From assembly GCA_949283075.1 (NCBI GenBank), contig CASDRH010000017.1, positions 1 to 54,444 of the forward strand: DNA of 54,444 nt. Direction: 5' to 3'. Numbering within the stretch: the stretch's first letter is position 1; each line of letters starts with the position of its first letter. Position numbers and translations under genes: made by a program. A model generated the notes under the pieces. The model saw only the letters and a program-made list of their open reading frames with translations. It did no database searches and was not told where the DNA came from. The DNA is from an uncultured Pseudomonadota bacterium (GTDB lineage Bacteria > Pseudomonadota > Alphaproteobacteria > Rs-D84 > CASDRH01). This document shows positions 26,150 through 36,106 of this stretch, in pieces.

Positions 26150-27436
26150 ATGTTTATTAAAAAATATTTTGTTTTAATCTTTACTCTTCTCGCTTTTGTT
26201 TCTTGTTCTGATGTCGAAGATAAAGAAAAAGAAATTATCAATAAAATTAAATCTGCTGAAAAAGTAAAAGCTGAAAAAGTAAAATCTGATGATAATAAAA
26301 ATGTATATAAATTTGATAAGTTTGGTATTACTGAACCTGATGATGAAATTGTATATAAATTAGAAGCTAAAATAGATGATAGAGAATATCAAATGTATCT
26401 TGATATAAGAAAAATGGCTCTTAATTATAATTCAGATTATACAGTTACAGGTTTTCTATATGTTAAAAACAATCCAAAAGTTTATGATTGTGTAGATATT
26501 AATCCTGATATAATTAAAGCTTTTCCTATAGATGGTAATATAAAAAATAATGATATGACTATATATATAGGTGAAAACTTTCAAGAGAATTTAAATCATA
26601 AATTTAATATTGATATGAGCAATGATGAAATTGTGTTAAAAGGAAAATTTAATATTGATGACAAGGTTAGATTAGGAGAAGATATTGACTATGATAAAGA
26701 TATTGTATTCAAACAAGCTGATAATAAAATAAATAAAGTCAAAATTATCAATAAAAGCTTTTCTAATGTTTATAAAATAGATGATCCAACTACTGAGATA
26801 AAAGATGATAACGAAAGAGAAGTAGAAATAACACTTTCTTTAAGCTCTGCTTTTGTTGATTCTAAAGATAAAAATATAGATAAGTTAAATTCTAATTTAT
26901 TTGTTGATTTTGAAAAAGAGTTTAAAAAAGAATTATCAGATTTGGATGATAATAATAATGACTTTGATTATGTAAGCCGAAATAATATCTCTCAGGTATC
27001 TTTCTTTGATGATGAAATAATTAATTTTGTAAAATCAACTTATGTTTATTCTGGCGGGGCTCACGGTAATTATGGATATAATGCAGAAGTATATTCATTA
27101 AAAACAGGAGAAAAAATTGATTATTACTCTAATATGTTTATTAATAATGATGATATAAAATTAAAAGAAGTTATATACACTGCTTTACTTGAAAAATATA
27201 CAGGTGAAGACGCCCCTGCTTTCCTTTCAAGTGATCCAGAAGGTCTTGGATTTAGGTATTATGTTTCTCCAAATGGTATAACTTTCCATTGGGATCCTTA
27301 TGAAATTGGTCCTTATGCTCAAGGAAGTTTTGAAGTAACTGTGCCTTTTGCTAAACTTATCGAGTTTGCAAAGCCTGATAGCCCTTTTTATCACTTGTTT
27401 AAAAGTAGTTGTCCAAATAAAAACTCTGATAAATAA
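26150..27436 (+). CDS. DUF3298-domain lipoprotein
   Basis: A 428-aa protein with a lipoprotein signal peptide (FVLIFTLLAFVSC, lipid Cys near residue 20). A Lys/Glu-rich stalk follows. The C-terminal ~190 residues carry a DUF3298 domain, recognised by TYVYSGGAHGNYGYNAEVYS, then LGFRYYVSPNGITFHWDPYE and YEIGPYAQGSFEVTVPFAKL. Such domains occur in RsiV- and PdaC-like envelope proteins, where some bind peptidoglycan fragments or lysozyme; the specific role here is unknown. It is the first host gene to the right of the prophage, with an AAGGAAAGG ribosome-binding site and its own terminator. Confidence 0.82.
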   Translation: MFIKKYFVLIFTLLAFVSCSDVEDKEKEIINKIKSAEKVKAEKVKSDDNKNVYKFDKFGITEPDDEIVYKLEAKIDDREYQMYLDIRKMALNYNSDYTVTGFLYVKNNPKVYDCVDINPDIIKAFPIDGNIKNNDMTIYIGENFQENLNHKFNIDMSNDEIVLKGKFNIDDKVRLGEDIDYDKDIVFKQADNKINKVKIINKSFSNVYKIDDPTTEIKDDNEREVEITLSLSSAFVDSKDKNIDKLNSNLFVDFEKEFKKELSDLDDNNNDFDYVSRNNISQVSFFDDEIINFVKSTYVYSGGAHGNYGYNAEVYSLKTGEKIDYYSNMFINNDDIKLKEVIYTALLEKYTGEDAPAFLSSDPEGLGFRYYVSPNGITFHWDPYEIGPYAQGSFEVTVPFAKLIEFAKPDSPFYHLFKSSCPNKNSDK

Positions 27437-27451
27437 AATATCAGAGTTTTT
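27419..27451 (+). terminator. Rho-independent terminator
   Basis: A 13-bp perfect stem AAAAACTCTGATA / TATCAGAGTTTTT with a 7-nt loop overlaps the stop codon of the DUF3298 gene and ends in a T run. Confidence 0.88.
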
Positions 27452-27588
27452 TACCACTCTACTCTAATTTTTCACATGTAAATTGTTGAAAAATAATGAT
27501 TAAAAAGCTATTGATTTTATATATCAAGGTTTTATTATATAATTTATTAAATTTTAAATATTATTAAATTTGAGAAAGGCAGGTTAGT

Positions 27589-29235
27589 ATGTTATTGGAT
27601 ATGATTTTCTTATTGCTAGGTGGTTTTGGTTTGTTTATGTATGGTCTTAATTTGTTTTCTGATGGATTACAAAAATCAACAGAAAAATCTTTAAAAAAAG
27701 CTTTATCAAAAATAACTCAAAATAAATTTTTAGGTATAAGTTTTGGTACTTTAATTACTTCAATTGTTCAGTCCAGTAGTGCTGTTACAGTTATGGCTGT
27801 TAGCTTTGTTAATGCTGGAATTATGACTTTGCGTCAAGCTATACACGTTACTTTAGGTGCTAATATCGGAACAACTGTAACTGGTTGGATTATTGCTATG
27901 GATATTTATATTATAGCATTACCTTCTATTGCTGTTGGTTCTATGTTGTTTTTGTTTGGTAAAGGTAAGGCTAAAACATTTGGTTCTTTGATTATGGGCT
28001 TTGGTATGCTCTTCTATGGTATGGATTTGATGACAAATTCATTCACCGTTGTTAAAAATTCAGAAGCTTTTAAAAATGTTTTACTTACTGCTTCTGCTTC
28101 AACATATCTTGATGTATTTATCTGTATCGTTATTGGTGCTATTGTTACTGGTATAATTCAATCAAGTAGTGCTGTTGTAGGTATTGTTATATCTATGGCA
28201 ACTTCAGGATTGATTGATTATACTGCTGCAATTGCTATTGCTTTGGGTGCTGATATAGGTACTACTGTTACTGCTAACATTGCTTCTTTAAATGCTTCTT
28301 TGAATGCTAAAAGAGCTGCTTTTGTTCATTTCTTATTCAATCTGTTTGGGGTAATTTATATATTTATTTTGTTCCCTTATTATATATCTTTGATTAACTG
28401 GATTGTAAGAAGTGTTTTAGAAGTATCTGCTTCAAATGTTGCTATACATATAGTTACTGCTCACACTATGTTTAATTTTATAAATGTTTGTGTGTTCTAT
28501 TTCTTGACTGGTTATTTAGAAAAAGTTGCTTGCTTTGTATTTAAAGGTAAAGATGAAGAAAAACGTATAAGTTTATTATCTGATAAATTATTGGATATGC
28601 CAGTTTCTGCAAATATAGAAGTTCAAAAAGAAGTTTTATATATGGGCGATTTATCAAAATCTATTACTAAAAATATAAAAGAATTATTTAATCAAAATAA
28701 AAATTCAAAAATTTTAGAAAATATAAATAATGATGTTGAAACATTAAAAAATACTGAAACTGATATTAGATCTTTTATAATTAAGCTTTTGCCTAAAAGT
28801 TCTAAAAGTTTAAGCGGTGATTTAGCGCCGATGATTACCGTATCTACATATTATGAAAATTTAGGTAATAATTTAAAAGATTTATCAGAAGTAGTTAATA
28901 AAGCTGTATCTAATAAAAGCTATAAACTAACAGATAATCAAAAATCTGATGTCATAGATATGATTGATAGCTTGTCTGATTATTTGGCTTGTATAATTGA
29001 TGGAATGAATCCTGTTTTAAATTCTAATAAAGAGGATATAGCTGAAAATACAAATAATAAATGTAAAAATATTAAATTAATTTACAATAAAGTAAGAGAT
29101 AATCATTATAAATTGATTGAAAAATCTGAAACAAAAGAACTAAATGCTTATTTATTTACTGATATATTAGTTTATTTTAACAGAGCTTTTAATAATCTTA
29201 TGGATATATCAGAAGTATTTATGAATAAAGCTTAA
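27589..29235 (+). CDS. Na+/phosphate cotransporter family protein with PhoU-like tail
   Basis: A 548-aa inner-membrane transporter. Two inverted-repeat halves each carry the Na/Pi signature QSSSAVT (residues 61-67) and QSSSAVV (about 190), followed by Gly/Asn-rich LGANIGTTVTGWI and LGADIGTTVTANI. About eight or nine membrane segments occupy residues 1-320. The C-terminal ~200 residues are helical and charged like a PhoU domain. Members move phosphate, or in some cases other anions, with sodium. The family has NptA/YjbB-type names; none is assigned here. A terminator follows. Confidence 0.9.
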   Translation: MLLDMIFLLLGGFGLFMYGLNLFSDGLQKSTEKSLKKALSKITQNKFLGISFGTLITSIVQSSSAVTVMAVSFVNAGIMTLRQAIHVTLGANIGTTVTGWIIAMDIYIIALPSIAVGSMLFLFGKGKAKTFGSLIMGFGMLFYGMDLMTNSFTVVKNSEAFKNVLLTASASTYLDVFICIVIGAIVTGIIQSSSAVVGIVISMATSGLIDYTAAIAIALGADIGTTVTANIASLNASLNAKRAAFVHFLFNLFGVIYIFILFPYYISLINWIVRSVLEVSASNVAIHIVTAHTMFNFINVCVFYFLTGYLEKVACFVFKGKDEEKRISLLSDKLLDMPVSANIEVQKEVLYMGDLSKSITKNIKELFNQNKNSKILENINNDVETLKNTETDIRSFIIKLLPKSSKSLSGDLAPMITVSTYYENLGNNLKDLSEVVNKAVSNKSYKLTDNQKSDVIDMIDSLSDYLACIIDGMNPVLNSNKEDIAENTNNKCKNIKLIYNKVRDNHYKLIEKSETKELNAYLFTDILVYFNRAFNNLMDISEVFMNKA

Positions 29236-29253
29236 ATTAAATTTAATAGATTA

Positions 29254-29282
29254 AAAAAGGCAGATTTTTATTCTGCCTTTTT
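29254..29282. terminator. Bidirectional terminator
   Basis: An 11-bp perfect stem AAAAAGGCAGA / TCTGCCTTTTT with a 7-nt loop lies between the convergent stops at 29235 and 29286. Confidence 0.88.
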
Positions 29283-29285
29283 GTT

Positions 29286-30524
29286 TTAGAATAATGCTCT
29301 TATCTTTATACCAAATTCCCAAATATTTAATGTTCCTGATTCTTTTCTTTCTGTAAATGATTCATTATTTACACCAGAATACACATAACATAAATTTAAT
29401 CCTTCATCTATTAAAGTGTCTCCATCATCATAATCACAACCCATTGCCATTATACTATCGTTCCAAGTTCCTCCATCTGTTGTATTGTATATATATACTT
29501 CGTATTGGTCTTCTGCTTTAAATACATTTCCTGATGTTGATATTTCTCCAAGTCTATTATTTCTGTAAAAGAAATCTAAGCTTACATTTTCTTGTAGGTT
29601 CATTGTTAAACCTGCCTCAAATCCCATAGCAAATCCAATTGTTGTTGCTCCAACATATTCAACACTTCCACCACCATAACCACTACAATATAAAGTTGAC
29701 ATTTCACTACCAGAATCTACCACTGCTGAATAATCATCATATGTAATAAGACAAGCATCATCTGAAGCATATCCATCACCCAAATCAAGTTTATATGATT
29801 CTATTGTATTAAATGATAAACCCATAGAACCTCCAACATATGGTTCAAATAAGCCACCTAGGAAATCTCCTACGATATCTTTCATTGAATAATAGAATGA
29901 TAATCCAATATAGTTTGATGTAATTCCACCCCCACCAAGAACATCGTATGAAATTTCATATGATTCTTCGTCTTCAGGGTCCTCTGGCTGTTCCATAGCT
30001 TTACTTGGATATTTTAATCCAGAATATGAAGAATATCCTGCTTCAATTCTCATACTTCCTGATAAATAAGTACCAGCACCGATTGAGAATGCTGTTGTCT
30101 TTCCAAGTGGAGAACCGACATATGCTCCAGCAACTAATCCATTTTGAATTTCTGATGTTATTCCACCACCTGAATCTGAACCTGTTCCAAATCCTGCAAA
30201 TAAATAAAAGCCTTTTTCATCTCCTTTACTATATGGGTCTTGTGTTTTTCCATACCCAGGAATTCCATTTGTAACACGGACACCTTTTGTGCTTTGTTGA
30301 GGAAATGCATAATAATTATATGGAGTTACTACCATAGGAGCTGTTGGATTTTTAGGATTATAAGCTTGTGTTTGTTTGTTATTTACATCTGTTCTGAATC
30401 CTGTCCAACCTGTATTGAATTGCTTACCAGGAGAAGGTACATTAGCGACTTGTGCTTGTAAAGAATTATGCGTTGTTCCCATTGCGCATAAAAAAACATA
30501 TACAAATGCTTTAACGCTTTTCAT
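29286..30524 (-). CDS. Outer-membrane beta-barrel protein, opacity-like
   Basis: A 412-aa protein with a signal peptide (MKSVKAFVYVFLCAMG up to QAQVANVPS). The body has glycine-rich amphipathic strands (FYLFAGFGTGSDSGGGI, LVAGAYVGSPLG, YVGGSMGLSFNT, GFAMGFEAGLTMN) and a C-terminal strand IWEFGIKIRALF ending in Phe. This fits an 8-stranded or slightly larger barrel of the OmpW/opacity type with extended loops. Function unknown. It follows the large Cys-rich gene at 30622 on the same strand (98 nt gap). Confidence 0.75.
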   Translation of the reverse strand: MKSVKAFVYVFLCAMGTTHNSLQAQVANVPSPGKQFNTGWTGFRTDVNNKQTQAYNPKNPTAPMVVTPYNYYAFPQQSTKGVRVTNGIPGYGKTQDPYSKGDEKGFYLFAGFGTGSDSGGGITSEIQNGLVAGAYVGSPLGKTTAFSIGAGTYLSGSMRIEAGYSSYSGLKYPSKAMEQPEDPEDEESYEISYDVLGGGGITSNYIGLSFYYSMKDIVGDFLGGLFEPYVGGSMGLSFNTIESYKLDLGDGYASDDACLITYDDYSAVVDSGSEMSTLYCSGYGGGSVEYVGATTIGFAMGFEAGLTMNLQENVSLDFFYRNNRLGEISTSGNVFKAEDQYEVYIYNTTDGGTWNDSIMAMGCDYDDGDTLIDEGLNLCYVYSGVNNESFTERKESGTLNIWEFGIKIRALF

Positions 30525-30621
30525 GTAATATTATCTCCTTGATTTTAAGTATATCACAAAAAAAAGAATGAAAAAAGAAAATAAATAAAATTTTTAAAAA
30601 ATTTATTTTTATTTGTTGATA

Positions 30622-33021
30622 CTATGAAGCATTAGGGAATAATTTTTTCCAATTTTTCTTTATAAATTTTTCAAACTCTTTTTCTAATGCTTCACCAGGT
30701 TTCTTTGGTAATTTAATTTCATTTACATTTCTTATAACTGGGACACTTCCTCCATCTGACATATTATCTTTAGCTTTTAGATCAGCTTCTGTATCTACTT
30801 TAAAGAATAAATCTTCCATACCTGCACGTGCAAGAGCTTCTCCCCATCCATCTGCCATTATAACGCCAGTTTCACAAGCACTTACTTTTGCTCCACCTAA
30901 TAATATAGAGTAAGATTCTGATATATTCTCTTTAACATTTTTCTTTACACGTTCATCGTGAGAACCTTTATATACTGAAAATAAACCACCAGTTCCTTCT
31001 TTTTTATCTTGACTAGAAAAGTCTAAAGTTGAACCACTATTAGCACAAGATAGCATTGTTCCAGGCAATACAGCATAATATTCTGTTAATTGAGCTGTTT
31101 CATCAGATGTAGTAGAATTAATATTATCGGCAGCATAATTACCATTTGCATCAGCTGTATTTCTTTGTTTTACATCAAGCATATTTGATGCACCGACTGC
31201 TGCAATTGCAGTTCCAGCACCAGTCATTGCCCCACCTGCACCTGCTGCTAATGCTCCTGCTCCTGCTACCATAGCGCCAGTTGCCATACCGACACCTGTA
31301 TTCATAGCTTGAGCTCCGACTTTTGCTACTTCAGTTCCAGCACTTTGTAAACCAGCTCCAAATCCTGCAAGTATTCCTCCTCCTATAATTGCCCAACCAG
31401 CTTTTGATGCTTGTTTTGCAGCTATATTTCCATCCCAATATCTTCTTTCATTATGCTCAAATTTTGCCCAATCAGAATCTCTTACAACCATCCAGAAACA
31501 AACTCCGTTTTCATAATGTCCGCTATATTTTGCGCAACTTTGAATTAAAGCGTTTTCATAATTTTCTGAAATTTGTTTCTTTACAGCATTTATAGCCATA
31601 TCTTGATATACAGTATCATCAACCCTTAATTTATTCAGCATTTCTTCAACTTGCTTACCGTAAGCTGCAGCATTTGGAGCTAATGTATCAGCAACAGTTG
31701 TAACTTGAATTTTAAATGTTGTAAAACATCTTAATCCAGCATCTAAAAGCTTTGATTCAACAAGTCCTCTTATATCAACACAGCCAGAGTACTCTCCTCC
31801 ATTTCCACTTCGACAAGCAGTTCTCATACAATCCTTGAATGATGAAAGAGCTTCATCAAATAATTGATTTTGCATTTGAGTAATTTCTGTATTAACAGCA
31901 ACATCAGCTTGAGCTTCTTTTAAATTAAACATCTGTATTTCATGTTTAATTGTATTAGAATTATCAGCTATTAATGTTTTTGCTCTACTTTTCCACTCAA
32001 CTCTAACAGCCTGTAATGTCTTTTCATAATCAGAGCAACTACTTGAAGCACTTTGAAACGTTGACTTATCAAATATTGGAGTACAAGATTCTACTCCACT
32101 TTTACACATATTCTTTTTATCCCCATCAGGTTCTGTACCAGAACGATAGAAATTTGTTAATTCTGTTTTATATTGATTACATTCTCCTGACTTTAAATCA
32201 GCTATATATCCGTTTATTGTTGATACTTGATCTGCAGTCAACCCAGTTAATGATGTTTTAGGAATTCCACTTAAACATATTGAAGTTGCTGTATTAAACT
32301 CATCAGTTGCATTTATTATTGCTGGTTTTACAGATATATTAACAACTCCAGAGCTATTTTTTCCAGAACCAGCTTCTAATCCATCTTTTTCAACACCTAA
32401 AGCATCAAAAATACTTAAATCAAGTTTATTCCAACGACCATTTTTAACAATATCTTGCAATGCTTTATAGTAAGCAATTGAGTTAATTGTAACTTCTCCA
32501 GCTTCTAATTTATCATCTCCACTAATTGAGAATGATAGTCCTCCAGCTTTATCAGCAGTTGTACAACCTCCTTCTTTTTCTGGATTATCATAACAACTAT
32601 AATTGTATAAGTCATAAAGAGTTTTTACTCTATTATTATAAATACAACGGAAAGTTTTTTCTGAATTTTGCATTTTCTTAATAGCATCATCACTTTCAAG
32701 AAAAATATTTTTTGCCATAGTATATGGAATCAAAGCATCCATACAACTTATATACAAATCCCTACAAGAATCACTTGCTATAGCTGATGATGAAGAAGAT
32801 GATGATGAACTACTTGTAGCTTTAACAGCTCCATTAACTCTTACTGTTGTTCCTCTAGCACTTACTTTAACAGCAGCCCCTCTTGCAGATTTCACACCAG
32901 CAGCTCTTGCAGGTTTCTTTTTTTGAGCATAAGAATCACTATACGTTGCAACAGATGCAACAAAAGAGACAAATAATATTGTCGATAATGTTCTAGTTAA
33001 AAAGCTTTTTTGCAAAAGCAT
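30622..33021 (-). CDS. Large secreted Cys-rich paralogue with Gly/Ala-rich hydrophobic domain
   Basis: A 799-aa protein with a signal peptide (1-32, ending SDSYA). A basic stretch (KKKPARAAGVKSARGAAVKV) and a run of ten Ser residues follow. Family motifs are CRDLYISCMDALIPYTMAKN near residue 87, FRCIYNN, FKDCMRTACRSGNGGEYSGC near 402, LRCFTTFKI and YENGVCFWMVV. A feature not seen in its neighbours is a long Gly/Ala-rich stretch at about residues 540-613 (GWAIIGGGILAGFGAGLQ and GAGALAAGAGGAMTGAGTA). It resembles a glycine-zipper membrane segment. The C-terminus (KKPGEALEKEFEKFIKKNWK) resembles that of the two larger paralogues. Function unknown. Confidence 0.8.
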   Translation of the reverse strand: MLLQKSFLTRTLSTILFVSFVASVATYSDSYAQKKKPARAAGVKSARGAAVKVSARGTTVRVNGAVKATSSSSSSSSSSAIASDSCRDLYISCMDALIPYTMAKNIFLESDDAIKKMQNSEKTFRCIYNNRVKTLYDLYNYSCYDNPEKEGGCTTADKAGGLSFSISGDDKLEAGEVTINSIAYYKALQDIVKNGRWNKLDLSIFDALGVEKDGLEAGSGKNSSGVVNISVKPAIINATDEFNTATSICLSGIPKTSLTGLTADQVSTINGYIADLKSGECNQYKTELTNFYRSGTEPDGDKKNMCKSGVESCTPIFDKSTFQSASSSCSDYEKTLQAVRVEWKSRAKTLIADNSNTIKHEIQMFNLKEAQADVAVNTEITQMQNQLFDEALSSFKDCMRTACRSGNGGEYSGCVDIRGLVESKLLDAGLRCFTTFKIQVTTVADTLAPNAAAYGKQVEEMLNKLRVDDTVYQDMAINAVKKQISENYENALIQSCAKYSGHYENGVCFWMVVRDSDWAKFEHNERRYWDGNIAAKQASKAGWAIIGGGILAGFGAGLQSAGTEVAKVGAQAMNTGVGMATGAMVAGAGALAAGAGGAMTGAGTAIAAVGASNMLDVKQRNTADANGNYAADNINSTTSDETAQLTEYYAVLPGTMLSCANSGSTLDFSSQDKKEGTGGLFSVYKGSHDERVKKNVKENISESYSILLGGAKVSACETGVIMADGWGEALARAGMEDLFFKVDTEADLKAKDNMSDGGSVPVIRNVNEIKLPKKPGEALEKEFEKFIKKNWKKLFPNAS

Positions 33022-33107
33022 TAATTAATCTCTCCTTTTCACAGGTATAAAAACCTTACTTCATATTGTATCAAAAAATATAATATTAGGCAAATAAAAT
33101 TTAATAT

Positions 33108-33137
33108 AAAAAAAGCCAATTTTATTTGGCTTTTTTT
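33108..33137 (-). terminator. Terminator after the 33137-36040 gene
   Basis: The stem AAAAAAAGCCAA / TTGGCTTTTTTT with a 6-nt loop sits directly at the stop of the minus-strand gene ending at 33137. The next gene (30622-33021) therefore probably has its own promoter. Confidence 0.8.
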
Positions 33138-36040
33138 TACTTTGACTTTTCATCTTCTTTTTTGAATATATCTCTCCATTTAGTTAATATTTGTTTTTCA
33201 AACTGATCTGTAACATGGCCTTTTGGTTTACATACATCTTTTCCTTTAAATATATCTCTAGCCATTTGCCAAGGATTACTTTCATTTTCGGCAGTAGGTA
33301 ATTTTATTCTACTATTACTATCTATACATCCAGCTTTACCAATAACAGCTTCCCAACCTTTTGGTATGAACATACCACCACATTTATCCGCCTCTTCAAA
33401 GCTATCACCGTCTTTTGTTAACATTCTTGCTTCTGAATTACTTATTACACAACTTGATGATGCACTACTTTGTCCATTAGAGCTTGCATTTGCATCAGCA
33501 CTAGTACTACATGTTGCACTAAATCCATCACCATTAATTGTTGCACTTGCAGATGAAGTTCCATCACCACTAGCACTATTTGAAGATGATGCTGTTCCTG
33601 AACTTTTACATGTTAAATTAACTCCAGGTAATATAAGTCCCATTTTTGACATCATTGAAGAAAAACTACTACCTCCTGAACTTTTTGATGATGAACTCCA
33701 AGCATCTTTACCAGAACCACCTGATGATGCTTCTGCTGCAGCTTTTTTAAACTCAGCTGTTATATTTGTTTTAAGCATTATTCCAGCAGCACATACTCCA
33801 TCTTCAAACCACCCACCTGCTTCTTCACATGTTTTTTCAAGAGCATTTTGATATTCTTCTCCTAAACTTTCTTTAATAGTCTCCATTGCCAAATCTTGCA
33901 TTTTAACAGGATCTTGTTGTATATCTAAAACAATTGATTTTAATTGTGGAGACATATTATTAACATTTAATGTTTTAGCAACTGTATCCATACATATTTT
34001 ATAAGAAGGATAACATGTTGTTCCAACCTCAAGTAATTTAGAAGCAACTACTCCTCCTTGTGCTGGAGATACACAATTTACATATCCATTTCCACAAATA
34101 GCCTCTGCACATCCTTTAAAACCTTGACTATTTTTATCACCTATAAGACACTGTTTAAACACTTCATTAGCCATATTTGCAACTGTTAAATTTGTTTTTA
34201 AATCAGATTGTAAAGCTTTTGCTTCTTCTTCTTTCATTTTTCTTTCTAACTCACGTCCATTTTCAGCAATAGCTTCAGTTGCTTGACCTTTCCAATCAAC
34301 TCTTGCGGCTTTTAAAGCTTCCTCGTATTGCAAACAGCTTTTATATGGAGTTACAAAATTTTCATCTGTTGTTTCTTCCCCATTACATTTAGCTGGATCT
34401 GGTGCTGTTGTACAGTCTTCTTTCCATTTTCCTGTCATATAATATTTCTCCAAATTCTCTTTAACATCAGCACATTCAACTAATATATCAATATATGGAT
34501 CCTCCCCATCAGGACCTTTATTTATAAGATCTGTAACAATATCTTCACTTATACCTTTTTGAGTTAAAGCCTTTTCAATTTCTTTTAATCTTTTTGATTT
34601 AACCATATTAGCATCTTTAAAATCAACTCCAGTAAAGCACGCACCACTTGCCCACGCAAATTCTTCACCAGCATCAAGTGTCATACTTGGCGGCGGAGTA
34701 TTAATTGCAAATGTCCATTCTTTTTCAATTTCCCAAGTAAAACCAGCTGATTGACACATTGTTGCAGTCAAATCATTTCTAATACAACGACCATCAGTTC
34801 CAGGCTCTCCACCTTTTGCTTTACAAACTTCAGCTGATGCTTCTGTAAAATAACACTTACCTTTTTGATTTGCACCTAAATCACTCATAATATTTGATGA
34901 CATATCAACCATTTTTAATGAATTAGGTTCATTCCATCTTCCACCACTAGCTTTACATTCTTTTTCCAAATCTTTTAATTGAGATGTATCTGTTTCTCCT
35001 TCTTCATCAGTAGGCCAATCGACAAATCCGTTTGAACATCCACCACGAATTCTTGATATAACATCCATATAATAAGCAATACTTTTTTCAGTTGCCATAT
35101 ATGAACTATGACCCTCTGCTGAATAATTACAATTTCTTATATCACTTTCATCACAGAAATAATTATATTTTTTATATATTGCTGTTGCCATATAATCAGA
35201 AACTTCTTGTTCTACTGCATCACCAGTTGCTTGTCCTAACAAATTTTTTTCCTGAACTTTAATTTTTCCAAGAATATACTTTCCAGTTTCAGGAATAAAA
35301 TTATGACCTTCCATAGGTGCTGGTTGATATTTTGAATAATTAGCCCCAGCAAATATACATCTAAACGGTTTATCAGTTCCAACTAAATTCTTAACTGTTT
35401 TATCCGCACCCAAAAACGGATTCTTATTCAAAGCATATCCAATCAAAGCATCCATACAATTAACATATGCATAAATACATTGAGCTTTATTTGAATTTCC
35501 AACAGCACCTGTAGCAGTATATGTTCCTGTAACTTTTGGTGCAGCTGTAAACGAACCAGTCGAAGGTCTAGAGCTACCACCAGCAACTCTTACAGTTGTT
35601 CCTGCTCTTGCACTACTTTTAGAAGAACTACTAGTTCCCGCTCTTTTAACAGTAGTTGTTCCAGCTCTTGCTGACTTCTTTGTTGTTGATTTTTTCGCTG
35701 TACTTTTCTTTGTTGTAGAACCAGCCCTTGCTGATTTCTTTGTTGTTGATTTCTTTGCAGTCGTCTTCTTTGCAGAACTTTTCTTTGTTGTAGAACCAGC
35801 TCTTGCAGATTTCTTTGTTGTTGATTTCTTTGCTGTACTTTTCTTTGTTGTAGAACCAGCCCTTGCTGACTTCTTTGTTGTTGATTTTTTCGCTGTACTT
35901 TTCTTTGTTGTTTTTTTCTTTACTTGTGCTTGAGCTTCATTAAGTCCAATAAATTTATCGGCAACAAAACCGCTGTATATCAATAATAATGATATAAAGA
36001 CAATAAATATTTTATTGATGTGAGACTTAAATTTACCCAT
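33137..36040 (-). CDS. Large secreted Cys-rich paralogue with KKSARAG repeats
   Basis: A 967-aa protein. The signal peptide ends near AQAQ (residue ~38). Residues ~40-125 are tandem basic repeats built from TTKKSTAKKSTTKKSARAGS units. Family motifs follow: CIYAYVNCMDALIGYALNKN, FRCIFAG, a KCYF...CKAKGGEPG...GRCIRND block, AINTPPPSMTLDAGEEFAWA, FKQCLIGDKN, TCYPSYKICMDTVAKTLN, EEAGGWFEDGVCAA, a Ser-rich low-complexity stretch (about 745-850), FIPKGWEAVIG and KWRDIFKK near the end. It is closely related to the neighbour at 36107, so a tandem duplication is likely. Many Cys suggest disulfides. Function unknown. Confidence 0.82.
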   Translation of the reverse strand: MGKFKSHINKIFIVFISLLLIYSGFVADKFIGLNEAQAQVKKKTTKKSTAKKSTTKKSARAGSTTKKSTAKKSTTKKSARAGSTTKKSSAKKTTAKKSTTKKSARAGSTTKKSTAKKSTTKKSARAGTTTVKRAGTSSSSKSSARAGTTVRVAGGSSRPSTGSFTAAPKVTGTYTATGAVGNSNKAQCIYAYVNCMDALIGYALNKNPFLGADKTVKNLVGTDKPFRCIFAGANYSKYQPAPMEGHNFIPETGKYILGKIKVQEKNLLGQATGDAVEQEVSDYMATAIYKKYNYFCDESDIRNCNYSAEGHSSYMATEKSIAYYMDVISRIRGGCSNGFVDWPTDEEGETDTSQLKDLEKECKASGGRWNEPNSLKMVDMSSNIMSDLGANQKGKCYFTEASAEVCKAKGGEPGTDGRCIRNDLTATMCQSAGFTWEIEKEWTFAINTPPPSMTLDAGEEFAWASGACFTGVDFKDANMVKSKRLKEIEKALTQKGISEDIVTDLINKGPDGEDPYIDILVECADVKENLEKYYMTGKWKEDCTTAPDPAKCNGEETTDENFVTPYKSCLQYEEALKAARVDWKGQATEAIAENGRELERKMKEEEAKALQSDLKTNLTVANMANEVFKQCLIGDKNSQGFKGCAEAICGNGYVNCVSPAQGGVVASKLLEVGTTCYPSYKICMDTVAKTLNVNNMSPQLKSIVLDIQQDPVKMQDLAMETIKESLGEEYQNALEKTCEEAGGWFEDGVCAAGIMLKTNITAEFKKAAAEASSGGSGKDAWSSSSKSSGGSSFSSMMSKMGLILPGVNLTCKSSGTASSSNSASGDGTSSASATINGDGFSATCSTSADANASSNGQSSASSSCVISNSEARMLTKDGDSFEEADKCGGMFIPKGWEAVIGKAGCIDSNSRIKLPTAENESNPWQMARDIFKGKDVCKPKGHVTDQFEKQILTKWRDIFKKEDEKSK
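35660..35918 (-). repeat. Coding tandem repeat, about 60-bp unit
   Basis: Four units encode the basic KKSARAG repeat of the 33137-36040 protein. Three are about 60 bp (20 aa) and one carries five extra codons. Nucleotide identity between units is high, which suggests recent expansion and possible copy-number change by slippage. Confidence 0.85.
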
Positions 36041-36106
36041 TTAGCATCACTCCTATTTTCAATTATATCATAAAAAATAGAAGTAAACAAATAAATAATG
36101 AGATTA

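Noticed and set aside
33366-33851. 161-codon frame antisense to the 33137-36040 gene
   Set aside because: It mirrors the Ser/Ala-rich codons of the real gene, has no ribosome-binding site and no recognisable features.
35660-35918. Regular 60-bp repeats considered as a CRISPR array
   Set aside because: Units are contiguous without unique spacers and are in frame within a coding sequence; they encode a protein repeat.
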